Positions 50,440 through 61,900 of a stretch of 64,000 nt of DNA are shown here, piece by piece (the stretch's first letter is position 1; each line of letters opens with the position of its first letter). The DNA comes from Argyresthia goedartella (Eukaryota; Arthropoda; Insecta; Lepidoptera; Argyresthiidae): NCBI GenBank assembly GCA_949825045.1, contig OX463815.1, positions 15,431,231-15,495,230 of the forward strand, in the 5' to 3' direction. The notes under the pieces were generated by a model. It was given only the letters and a program-made list of their open reading frames with translations, made no database searches and was not told the origin of the DNA. The translations under genes and the position numbers were made by a program.

Positions 50440-52722
50440 TAATATATGAGTGACATGAGTGACGAATTTAAAGAACAAGTCAAACAGTTCTCCAAACAAT
50501 TTAAATTTGACTGTCATACAGCTAAACGTAATTTTCTGAGTAGTAAAATTAAGAATAGTTCCGATGTTATAAAAACGACTTGGAAAATAATTAATGAGGA
50601 GGCCGGTCGTAGTAAAAAAGCGAGTCACGATTACGAACTAAAAATCAATGGACAGCTTACGAGTTCTAGCTTAGAAGTTGCAACTGAATTTGAATCGTTT
50701 TTTACTAATGCACCGGCTTCCACGACTAAGTATTTAAATTCGTCACCTTTGTCTGCTGTTGCAATATTAAAAGATAATGTCTCAGAGTGTGCTTCATACT
50801 TGAATTTTAAGCACGTCACAAGTTCAGATGTCGTAAAGGCATTTAAATTGATAAATGTTAAGAAAACGAATGATCTTTGGGGACTCTCTGTTCACGTCGT
50901 TAAATCCCTGATCGAATTAATTGCACCTGACCTAGCGGTCATTTTCAACAATTGTATAGACTGCGGTGAATTTCCTGATTTAATGAAACAAAGTAAGATA
51001 ATTCCCCTCTTCAAAGCAGGTAGTACTCAAGACCCCACCAATTTCAGACCTATATCAATACTACCAACTTTTAGTAAAATTTTTGAGAAATTAATCTTAT
51101 CACAGCTATTACATCATTTTGAATCAAATAAGCTAATGCATAACAAACAGTTTGGATTCACTCGCGGTCGTTCAACAACAGATGCCGGAATTCAGTTCAT
51201 TGAAAGTATTTTTGATGCCTGGGAAGAGTCACAAGATGCCCTAGGCATTTTTTGTGACTTATCTAAGGCTTTTGATTGCGTTTGTCATGAAACATTGATC
51301 AGGAAATTACATCATTATGGAGTTAGAGACACGTCATTGAATTTGTTAAAATCTTATCTGAACGGAAGAATACAAAGGGTAGACGTAAACGGAGAACGAT
51401 CACCAGGATCATTGGTTTCTTTGGGCGTGCCACAGGGCTCAATATTGGGACCCTTCCTATTCCTCATCTATATAAACGACTTACCCTATCTAGGAAGGGA
51501 CTGTCATGATATGGTACTGTTTGCTGATGACACCTCACTTATTTTTAAAACAAAGCGAAACCAACACGCTAATGATGATCACGTGAACAATACCATATCA
51601 AGAGTGGTAAATTGGTTTAATGTTAATAATTTGCTATTAAATGAGAAAAAGACTAAATGTGTTAAGTTTCTTACTACTAACGTTAAAAATAATCAGACAT
51701 GTATAACAATTAAAAATGAGGAATTGGAATTGGTAACCAGCACAGTGTTTCTAGGTATAACGTTGGATTCCAAACTCCAATGGGGTCCACATATTGATAA
51801 GCTATCGAACAGACTGAGCTCTGCAGCTTTTGCTTGCAGAAAAATCCGTCACTTGACAGATTTAAAAACAGCCAGATTAGTTTATTTTAGTTATTTTCAT
51901 AGTATTATGTCCTACGGTATTCTGCTCTGGGGCAGTGCTGCTGACATAAATACTATTTTTGTGCTGCAGAAGCGGGCTGTTCGTGCGATTTATAAAATGA
52001 ATAATAGATATTCTCTTAGAAATAAGTTTAAAGAAGTAAATATATTGACAGTCCATAGTCAATATATTTACGAGAATATTATGTATGTCCATAAGAACAT
52101 TGTTAACTTTCGAAGAAACTGTGATATACATAACTTTAATACTAGAAACAAGGACAAACTTGCAGTGCCCACTACTCGGCTCCATAAAATAAAAAACTCG
52201 TTCAAGGGTAATTGTGTAAGATTTTACAATAAACTCCCAAGCACTTTGACAGATCTATCAATTAATAAGTTCAAGAAATACATCAAGCAAAGGCTTATTT
52301 CTAAAGCTTACTACAGTATTAAAGAGTACATAGACGATAAAAATGCTTGGGACTGAATTGTTCTAATTAATTGTGAGCATCCTCACTGCCAGAGTTTCTT
52401 TTACTGGACACTTGGAGGCCCTTTACACCTCCAAAGATTAATAATTATACAACTCTTGACTGTGGGGACCATTTACATCTCCTATCATCATTGTATTATT
52501 CACTAAAGAGACTATACATCTCTGTTATTTATATTTTAATTATTTTATTATGACATTTGAGACTCTTTACATCTCTCAGAAACAATAATTAAGTACTTTT
52601 TTTTCTGATAATATGATACAAATAATAATACCAAATGTTCTGTAAAAATGAAATGAAATGACATGTGAAAGTGCCCTTGTGGCCTATTTACAGAATAAAC
52701 GTTTTGAGTTTTGAGTTTGAGT
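50440..52722 (+). mobile_element. 5'-truncated non-LTR element, same family as 2574-14400
   Basis: Begins in the linker between endonuclease and RT and ends with AATAAACG and a GTTTTGA-type tail (52695-52722). Its protein is collinear with the LINE at 2815-5378. Confidence 0.9.
50446..52356 (+). CDS. Non-LTR reverse transcriptase, 636 aa, N-terminally truncated
   Basis: Reverse transcriptase with FRPISILPTFSKIFEKL, GFTRGRSTTDAG, CDLSKAFDCVCHETL, GVPQGSILGPFLFLIYIND and the catalytic FADDTSLIF. Then a thumb (FLGITLDSKLQWGP), C-terminal KRAVRAIYKMNN and a terminal Trp. The frame is clean, suggesting recent insertion, but it lacks the endonuclease and any ORF1, so it cannot move alone. The ATG at 50446 is probably fortuitous. 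It runs collinearly with the ORF at 2815-5378. Confidence 0.93.
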   Translation: MSDMSDEFKEQVKQFSKQFKFDCHTAKRNFLSSKIKNSSDVIKTTWKIINEEAGRSKKASHDYELKINGQLTSSSLEVATEFESFFTNAPASTTKYLNSSPLSAVAILKDNVSECASYLNFKHVTSSDVVKAFKLINVKKTNDLWGLSVHVVKSLIELIAPDLAVIFNNCIDCGEFPDLMKQSKIIPLFKAGSTQDPTNFRPISILPTFSKIFEKLILSQLLHHFESNKLMHNKQFGFTRGRSTTDAGIQFIESIFDAWEESQDALGIFCDLSKAFDCVCHETLIRKLHHYGVRDTSLNLLKSYLNGRIQRVDVNGERSPGSLVSLGVPQGSILGPFLFLIYINDLPYLGRDCHDMVLFADDTSLIFKTKRNQHANDDHVNNTISRVVNWFNVNNLLLNEKKTKCVKFLTTNVKNNQTCITIKNEELELVTSTVFLGITLDSKLQWGPHIDKLSNRLSSAAFACRKIRHLTDLKTARLVYFSYFHSIMSYGILLWGSAADINTIFVLQKRAVRAIYKMNNRYSLRNKFKEVNILTVHSQYIYENIMYVHKNIVNFRRNCDIHNFNTRNKDKLAVPTTRLHKIKNSFKGNCVRFYNKLPSTLTDLSINKFKKYIKQRLISKAYYSIKEYIDDKNAWD

Positions 52723-54650
52723 ATAAACCTTCCGTGAAAACTTATCTAGCTGATTGTTGAAATGTCGTACAAGAGTTAGCAGATATACAGTCAGAGTGAC
52801 GCGGAGAGCGACTTTGTTTTGTTAGTGTTAATGAAAGTATTGTATTGTTATAATTATAATGTTCTTATAAATAATGATATTAATTTATTTACTTTATATT
52901 ACGTAAGGATAAGGATTTGATATAATGTAAAAAAAGGATTTCATACTATGTAAAAATAAGAATAAATAAACAACTATCTGTACTATCCTCAGATTCCGAG
53001 TCTGACATTTATTAATATATACATCATCAATTAGGAAATCGGCACAGTCTGTAATCCACTTTTAGCATGCATTTGGCACGTTTTGTCCTCCACTTTTAAT
53101 GCCATTCCACTTTTTTGGTGTCACATTTTGTAATCCCTCATGAAATACCAACCAACACTGAATTTGGTTTAAATTGGGAAAAATACCGTTCAACCACTCC
53201 ATATAAGACTCGCATTCGGCACGTCAAACAGATGGTGAAAAACTGAATGACAGCCAGGTCAAATTGCAAAATGGCGTCCGTATGACTTTTTATTTTGCAT
53301 TGCCAGATTCGTTTCAAATAAGTTAAACCAACAAAAAGAATCTAAAGGTTACGAACCCCTTTAGTGTTGCAAGTACCATATATTTTTGCGCCGGAAAGAA
53401 CTGTTTTCCTTTACATAAAATGTATGTTACATCTATTTACAAATCTGTCTGAATGAGTATGTTTAGTTGTTTCAGAAGTTTTATACCAGAGATGAAAATA
53501 AATTATATCTAATATTTTTCTCAATAATCGTTTTTCTCTATAATCGTAATCATCGATATACCTAACAATATTTTTCTCAATAATGGTAACATCTTTGGCT
53601 TGAAATAAAAAATTCTACTTTAAAACTTTAAATTAAAACAATAAAATACAAATAAAGATGGATGACGCTTCATATAAAAAGAACCGCCCTGCGCGAAGTA
53701 TGTATCTTAAAATAAAGAGTACCTATGAGTATAACAATTAGTACCTATAATAATTGTGAAAATAAATTCGAGTCAAAGATCGGTAATTTTTTTTTCCCTA
53801 ATCATCCATCATTCTGGCATCAGTCTAGCCGGACCAAACTGATGGACTGAACTGACGCCAAACTGATCGTGTAACCCTTGTCTTAAGTCTTGCAGGCGTT
53901 CAAACAAACTATAAATTTTAGTGAGTAAAATCTTAATTAATGTTACTGTTTGTAATTTTTAATTATTGATTTTATTAAAAAAACATATAACAACTTATTT
54001 AACTGATTTTAATTTCTATTAACTGCTTTTTACTAATTCCGTTTTTATTCTATGCCTATTACAATTCATAAGTTTCGACCCTACACAACAAAAAAAAAAC
54101 AACTTATAGTATATGTCGAAACCATAATCCATATCATGAAATGGCCAACCATGGTTGAATTAGAACTTTCATTGAACAAATAAATCTTTTAGGGAAAAAC
54201 ACTGCGGTAGTTTAGGTGAATACTAGTCTTCGTGTTAGTACGACATGTATGTCACAAATATATTAGGTAGTTTAGGTACCTACTGAATAAAAATGCTTTT
54301 AAAAAGACATGTTTCATCATCAACCCTTTCTGGTCATTCCATGAAATGATTAATTCTATGATATGGCTACGCCATATATACTGCCGTTAAAAACTGTTTT
54401 GTTAAATCCCTAATAATAATAATAATAATAAGTACATACTAAATCTGGTCTAAATATATCCTGCTTTTGATGAAAAAAGGGCTTGACAATTATAGTACTT
54501 GACCAAGGCAGTGTTACTTAAAAATCGTATTTGACGGAAATCGTTGCTACCTTAAAAGCAAGTCCTTTATGCTAGGCATTGAATCAATTTGAGGGCTAGA
54601 CCGGGCAGGATGAGCAACTTTTCTATAAAAAAATACCACACTTAATTTGA
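52723..54650. other. Intergenic, no recognised gene
   Basis: AT-rich sequence with an (AAT)n run near 54411-54431. No transposase or tRNA-like part seen. Confidence 0.45.
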
Positions 54651-54652
54651 AC

Positions 54653-54663
54653 TATTTATTTAT
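54653..54663 (-). terminator. NDUFB7 polyadenylation signal
   Basis: AATAAATAAATA on the minus strand about 45 nt after the stop codon. Confidence 0.6.
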
Positions 54664-54704
54664 TTACATAAGTTATATTAACACTTTTTCCACTGATGGT
54701 GATT

Positions 54705-54783
54705 TTAGGCAGCAGCAGCCAGACGGTTCTCCCTCTCTCTCAATCGACGCTCACGTTCAAATTCTTTCATGCGCAGGACATAG
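54705..54783 (-). CDS. NDUFB7: NDUFB7 exon 3
   Basis: 79 nt from TTATTTCAG to TAA at 54707-54705; encodes the YVLRMKEFERER tail ending in three Ala. Confidence 0.95.
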
Positions 54784-55553
54784 CTGAAATAAATATAAAA
54801 TATTGGTACATGTCTCTCTCCAATGTCAATAATGTTGCTGGCAGTCATTATTAGTACATAATTAATACATGTAAGTACCTATGTAGATAGTTTAAAGTTA
54901 GAACATGAATAAAGCTTATAAGCTTTATTCATGTTCTATGCTGCTATAGCAATATTCTTGTTTTAATATTCTATTCTAGAATCAAATTATCTTGAATAAG
55001 GTACTGTATATTTAATTTTGCTTGAGTCAAGTAAAACTTATTTGCTTGTTTTGAAAAAATTTGGGTATGGCTCCCGACAATTAAAACTTACTCTTGTTGT
55101 TGACAATTCAGGTAGTGGTGCTTCTCATGAGCACACTTGTAGAACAGTGGTGTATTCTTGTAACGGCACTCTTTGTAAGCCAATAAAAGATGAGAACAGT
55201 AATCTCTATCCTGGGGTGGGATGCGAGCCGAGATCAACTCTTCCTCTTTGGCTATCATTACTGAAAAATATGATAAAAATAAATCAGTCCTGCTAACTCT
55301 ACATCTCTCAAAAATAACCTAATAATTATGTAATAGGTTTTATTTTTTACGATTGACTGAAGATAAGAGCTACACTTCTTTTCATAATATGGGAGACACA
55401 GTGTTAAATTAGAAATAATACGTAGATAAAACTGAAATACCTACCTCTTTTCTCTCTTGGAAACTCAAACCCAGATTGGTGTTCAAAAGTAGGTTTATCA
55501 TTCATCTCCAGACCCAGATAGCGGGTGTTGAAGGATCCCATCCATTGCCCCAT
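54705..55553 (-). CDS. NDUFB7: NDUFB7 (complex I B18 subunit), three exons
   Basis: 118-aa accessory subunit of mitochondrial NADH:ubiquinone oxidoreductase, on the intermembrane-space side. Exons: 55553-55445, 55260-55092, 54783-54705; total 357 nt with matching phases. The CHCH fold shows as twin CX9C motifs (CSHLLLAYKEC and CAHEKHHYLNC), needed for Mia40-type import. YVLRMKEFERERRLRERE is the family's C-terminal signature, shorter than in human. The N-terminus is MG, as in the N-myristoylated mammalian protein. A possible 5' UTR acceptor (TTTTTTCAG) lies at about 55579. Divergent from the kinase gene. Confidence 0.96.
54901..54936. repeat. Perfect 36-bp palindrome in NDUFB7 intron 2
   Basis: An 18-bp arm (GAACATGAATAAAGCTTA) meets its exact complement with no loop. 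Centre TTATAA. Confidence 0.95.
55092..55260 (-). CDS. NDUFB7: NDUFB7 exon 2, twin CX9C
   Basis: 169 nt from ATTTTTCAG to CAACAAGA|GTAAG, carrying both CX9C motifs. Confidence 0.95.
55445..55553 (-). CDS. NDUFB7: NDUFB7 exon 1
   Basis: 109 nt from ATG 55553 to AAAAGAG|GTAGG; encodes MGQWMGSFNTRYLG and FEFPREKR. Confidence 0.92.
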
Positions 55554-55881
55554 TTCGACTAACGTTGGCTGTTCACTGAAAAAATGCTTGAAACCCTGAG
55601 ATTTTTTGGCAAAACAGACAAATATATATTAGAGACCAGCCAGTGTTTTTGTACCTTCTTTCTTACAAGAGTTACGTTCGGCTTTTGCAAAGTTAGAGCT
55701 CGAAACGTCAAACTGCATTGTGTTGCTAACTGCGTTTAGTTTCTTTCGGTCGATGGTGATTTAACGATCGATTAATGTTGAGCACAAATTGAACTGAGTA
55801 GGACGATGCAGGTAGTTTGAATAAAAAAAGAATAGGTACCTCCCGCTGTGCAAATTGATTAATTATAATGAGGACTTGAAC
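55554..55881. promoter_or_regulatory. Shared divergent promoter region, NDUFB7 and kinase
   Basis: 328 bp between opposite start codons. No clear TATA box in either direction; GATCGATTAA at 55769 is a palindrome-centred motif. Bidirectional use is inferred from layout only. Confidence 0.5.
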
Positions 55882-55952
55882 ATGGAAATAAAAGAAGCCC
55901 TACAGAAATCCAAACTCACTATCCTGAAAACAATAGGAAAGGGCACATACGG
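55882..55952 (+). CDS. Kinase exon 1
   Basis: 71 nt, ATG to [31 protein letters not shown] and the start of the glycine loop. Confidence 0.88.
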
Positions 55953-58900
55953 GTATGTAAGCAACTTAGTTAATTAAGCAGCTGCTATGTTACGCCATGT
56001 CTATAAGTAGGCAACTAGATATAGGTCATTACTGGACCTTTTAGCTTTTTCCTTTTATCTCTATAGAGGTTGCTTACTTAGACCCCAACTTGCTTGACTC
56101 ATCAAGTCATCAACCGATTTAACCATTCTATGGTGGCAGGTCTAGAAGCCCAAGATTATTATTAGTCATGCATAGGGTACAAACTATGCGCAGTCGAAGT
56201 TTAATTCAAAATATCGGCACATGATTGGCTGAAATGAGTTTAACAAGTTGTGTCATACGCCTTTCGGAAATTATTGTTAAACGCTCTCTGGTAAAATCAA
56301 GAGTATCAAAGACACTTCCTAATGTCAGGCAAGTTGAGGTTTAAATAGTTTTACACAACAACACTTTAGAATTACAAAATGACATGAAGTTTCTTAGAAT
56401 AAATATTGATAGGGACCCCACAGAGATAAATTTGCTGGTAAATTAAGTTCATATTGCAGTGGGGACCCCACATAGATAAATTAGCTGGAAGATAAAGATC
56501 TGCGGCTTACGCTGTTAGGAACATCAGACAAAACATGGATGTGGCTACATCAATTCTAGTTTATGTTGGTAACTTTCATAGTCATGTATGGTTCAGTCCT
56601 ATGGTATTTTGTTGTCGGGGAAAGCAGCGGAGAGTATTCAAACTATTTTTATATAACAGAAAAGAGCCATTTGAGCAATTTATAATGTAAATCCCACAGA
56701 CTCCCTTAGAAAACTTGTTAAAGAAATTGTTATACAAACTGTAGCAAGTCAATTTATTTTCGAAAATATATAAAAATAACCTTTCAACATTTTTCAAAAT
56801 TAGCGATATCATATATGCTGTTAATATAATAATAATAATAATAATACCTTGGACACTATATACACACATTGATCTAGCCCCAAACTAGGATTCCCTGTAT
56901 CTTGGGTACTAGACAACGATACACATACTTTTATAGATAAATATTATTACTTAGATTGATAGACAACCAACTGGGGTACAAACATCCGTTCTGATCAAAC
57001 AAATATTTGCCCCCACCGGGACTCGAACCCGGGACCCTTGGCTTCGTAGGCAGGGTCACTGCCGACTCGACAATATCATAATTCGTATTTTTAATTTAAC
57101 ATATGTTGTTATGTTAACATATGAAATTATCACAGACTATAACATAGTATATATGCGTAGTAATTCCCGCCAACGTCGTCCAGCGCTCTTAATTCGTGGC
57201 GCGAGGTATACTAGTTTCATCCCGGGTTTAGACTCGCGAGGTTAATGCATTACTTTACTACAACACCATACTATTGGAGATTTTGAAATTTCCATTTGGG
57301 CAATTTAAATACCATTTAAAACCACTTTATCAAATAAGGCATATTAATATTCAAGATAACATAAATGACAAGAATGCATGCAAGATAACATAAATAACAA
57401 GAATGCATCCAACTCAAACATAACTCGCTTAATAATTATGTTATTATTTATTCCTGCATATTATTTACATTTATTTGTACTAGTTAAATAAAACCTATAT
57501 TTAAAAGAGATCTATTAATAAATCTGTGGAAGTTTCGTCGCCCTCTTCTCTAACAGGGGTCCAATGTCCAAGAGACAAAAAATGTCGTTTTCTATACATA
57601 CATTGACCAGTCGTCTGTGACGCCATAAAACATGGCCCGAGATTTTGACCCTTGTTTGGCAATAAAGTTCAAAACCTAAGAAAAATAAATACCGGATTCC
57701 GCTCGCATTCGAAACCGGGCGTAGGTAACTACCAGCCTACATTACATGATCTTCGTGACAGACCAGCTACTAACTTCTAATTGTTGCGGCGCCGCCCCGC
57801 CCCGACCCGGTGAATAACTGCCTATTTCACGTTTTCTGTTTCAGAGATGTGTATCTTTGCCAGAAAGATAACAATGGACTCGCTATCGTGAAAGATGTTC
57901 AGCTGAATATCAAAACTCAAGGTTATGAACAGGTAAGGAAGGACAGTTGAAAGGTGATAGGACATGACATGGCATGACAAATCAATATCTAGCTAGAGGC
58001 TATCCTGCCCACCCATCAGTAAAACGCAGTAATGACCATTTCTGGTTAAATGGAGTTAAATACAGATTCTTGATCACCGATTTTCGCGCTATTTTTCTGT
58101 ATTACCCGTTTCTTCCCAGGATGCAAACAATGGTGACTAAAAACATTGAACTACCTACTATTACTAGCGTGATGGTAGCTCAATGACTAAAACGACCAAA
58201 ACGCAGTAAGAGCCGGAACATTTGGTGTAATATCAGTTAAAGTGCAGCGCAGTGGCGTTGGATATGCAGTAATTGCTTAGGTGTTGATTAGAATACAGAT
58301 TATCACGCAGTTCAAGAATCTGCAACTGCATTTTAATCTTACTCGACATTCTAATAATAATCATATAAAACTACCTAAAAAGCAGTTCAAGCTTGAATAT
58401 TACAGCTGAACGCCATACTATTTTCATGTTACTGCATTTTAGTCTGTTAAACACATAATTTACTACGCAGTGAAGGGTGGGAAAATTTATTTATTTGATT
58501 TATTAGGCAATTAATTATTGCATAAAATAAGTAAGTATCCAAGAAAATTCGCATTCACGCTGTCAAAAAATGCAACGACAAATTTGCAAATATTCAAATT
58601 AAAAGTTTTTTTTTTTCCCAACTTACGCGATTTTCTCAGAAGTGCTTTTTGGTCATTACTGCGTTTTACTGGCGGGTGGGCAGTATCTGAGCCAACTGAC
58701 AAGTATTAATGCTAGTCCGACAAGGGCAAGCCTGGCGCTACAACCACTACCTATTAGAAGCTTTTTATTTTCTAGGATACAGTCAACGAAGTGAAGATTT
58801 TGTCTTTATTGAATCATCCCAATATTATCAGATATGAAGACTGCTACTACTTCGAAAACCATGTGATGATATCCATGGAGTACGCCACTAATGGAAACTT

Positions 58901-61900
58901 AGCTGAATACATGTTCAGGAAATATCCCAAATTGTTACAGCAGCAGGTATGTACGCTACACAGACAGCTGAGTTGAGTAGTACAGTATAAAAATATGCGT
59001 AGGAGTCATTTAGTGTCACCCGCATCCTAACCTAAGTCGATCAATATCCCTACTCAGAGACAGGGTCGCCAAGCGTAGGTACATCGAAATAAAGTCCACG
59101 CCAAAATCCCTGAGATAACTTTGACTATTCGTTTTATTCGTTTTGTATAAATGTTGCCACAATCAGGATGCTACTGTTAGTATCGATATAAAAAACCGGC
59201 CAAGTGTGATTCGGACTCGCGCACGAAGGGTTCCGTATCACCGTACAATGGTAGTGATGGTGTGGAGTGAATAGTTTGGATTTTACATAGAAAAATCTTG
59301 TTTACAAAGTTATTGGTGCGGCTATTTTCACACTCCATGTACGTAACCAGGTGCATTCATAAGTTTGTGTGTGGTATTGAAAGGATTATTGTATAGGAGC
59401 CCCCTAAATATTTATTTTATTATATTTTTTTGTATTTGTTGTTAAAGCGGCAACAGAAATACATTATCTGTGAAAATTTCAACTGTCTAACTATCACGGT
59501 TCATGAGATACAGCCTGGTGACAGACGGACAAACAGACAGCGGAGTCTTAGTAATAGGGTCCCGTTTTTATCCTTTACCCTACGGAACCCTAAAAACGAG
59601 TAATGGTTAAATGGTTAGGTACCATTCATTTATCCACTGGTTACGGTGAGTGGATAATCAAATTAAGTTTTGTTCCTAATCTCTTCCAAATTAAAATATG
59701 CATCACACAAAGCCATATGGCGGCCGGGCATGCATACAAAATAGAAATTACTTAGGTACTTGGTATTTATGGATAAACAAAACGAATGTCCGGGTTCTCC
59801 ATTCTCTTCCACTGTCAAAATCTAATCCTCACAGCGAGCGTAATAATTTATGCAGTGTCAAGCAATAGATATGACAAAGGTCACGTATGCAGGTCAATTT
59901 TACGAGATAAGGAATGCAAACAAACTTTCAGGGGTTAAAACATTTTTATTTGATGAAGTTATGTTCAAATTTTGAACTTCCTTTTCTAATAGTCAGCATC
60001 TATATTAGAAGAATATGATTCATCAGAAGAGACCGAATCAACCACATTTATGACAAAACTATCTGTTGTTTATTTTTAATACAAGGTAGATAATGAATAT
60101 ACAAAAAAACAATATAATACGACACACAATAGTAAATTACAGCATATAATATAATATATATAATATAACACTGACACTACACCTACACATAATAGCTACA
60201 AATTTTAAGTACTACTTATAACATAAAACAAAGAGAGTGGCTTTGGTAAATCAATTCAGAGACACCCAAAAAAGTCTGTAGTCTCTGCCACACTATTAAG
60301 AGTGGGTAGGCGCGCGTGACGGGCGAGTTCTCCAGCAGGCACGTGCGCACGCGCGGCACAGCCAGCAGTGGCACTCGGTGGCACCGTCCAGCGTAGTTGT
60401 TCGGCACGCACAGCCCAACCGTTTGCAGCACCTCTGGGTTGCATAGCATATGACGCAATAACCCAAAAATGTAAGTGGCTAAAGCAGACTCTCTTTTCAC
60501 CTCTAACTGGCTGTAGCCAACCATACCTAATACAAATAACGTGGGGTACATCAGAGGTTGGAAAGGATGTATCCCATAATATTTGAAATAGAGCAGTTTA
60601 GCAAATTTATTTTGGATTTGCTCCACCATAAGCCTATATTTAGTCTCATGTGGACTCCAGATGACTGCGTTACACTCTAAATGGCTTTTAACTATAGCCT
60701 CGTACAGGGCACGAAGTGGTGCAATATTTGAGAACCCTTTGACTGGCCAAGGTTCCTAAAGTATTTCTTACAGACTTCAACGATGTGGTCCCTAAAAGTT
60801 ATATAGGCAGTAAAATGGACGCACAGGTCTCTCACCTCAGTGACGCGCTGCATGAGGACCCCGACAAGTCGTGTAAATGAGATAACTTGGCAATGTGCTG
60901 CGTTGAAAAACAATCGGTTCTCTATGCTCCAGGCCAGCTCCATATAATAATACTATAATACTTTGGTCTAGCCCTAAACTAGGATTCCCTGTATCTTGGG
61001 TACAAGACAACGATACACATACTTATATAGATAAATATTACTTAGATAGATAAACAACCATGACTGGGGTACAAACATCCGTTCTCATCAAACAAATATT
61101 TGCCCCCACCGGGACTCGAACCCGGGACCCTCGGCTTCGTAGGCAGGGTCACTGCCAACTCGGCCGTTCGGGTCGTCTGATATCAATATCCTCTTGCAAT
61201 TTTAGACAGTCGGAGGCATCCTCAATACTAAGGATCAATTTAAGATCGTCAGCTAAAAGAAGGCATGCCGATGTCGTTCATACTTCGGGGAGGTCGTTAA
61301 TCATTACTATGAACTCGAGGGGTCCCAAATCGTTACTCTGACTTACTTCTGACCTCGTGTTATATGGTTCGGATTCGGGACCGCCACAATCTACTGCCGC
61401 CTGTCCTTCATGTAATCCGCCAAAAAATCAGGTGTATGTGGGGTGCAGCCTACACGCGCCATTATGGTAAGCAGTATATCATTATCGACGCCGTCAAACG
61501 CTTTTCTAAAATCAAAATAGGCGACGTCTACCTGACTGCTCGCATCTACCACCGGTATGACACGAGTAATTGAATGCCGCAAATTGCCTGTCATTGTGTG
61601 CGGGGCGGAAACCATATTGCTCTTCATTGAGCTGGGACTTTACCTGCAAATGCAAGGTATTGCAGACTCAAAGGTTTTGCCGGTGTACATAAAATAGCTA
61701 CAAGTCTGTAATTCTCAAACACCCCACGACCCTTCGGCATGAATATTATTTATTATTATATTTATTGTTTATATTAATATAATATTCTTGTCAATTTTGC
61801 TATATTTTTTGCTCTACTTTTATGATGTGAATTGAAGTTATCCACACATTTTACCATTTGTCAGCAGATACATTATGGATTGCTTCCTGTAGCAATTTTT

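Noticed and set aside
50446..52356. Domesticated host reverse transcriptase
   Set aside because: It ends with a LINE-type tail, is 5' truncated and is collinear with another LINE copy, so it is a recent insertion rather than a host gene.
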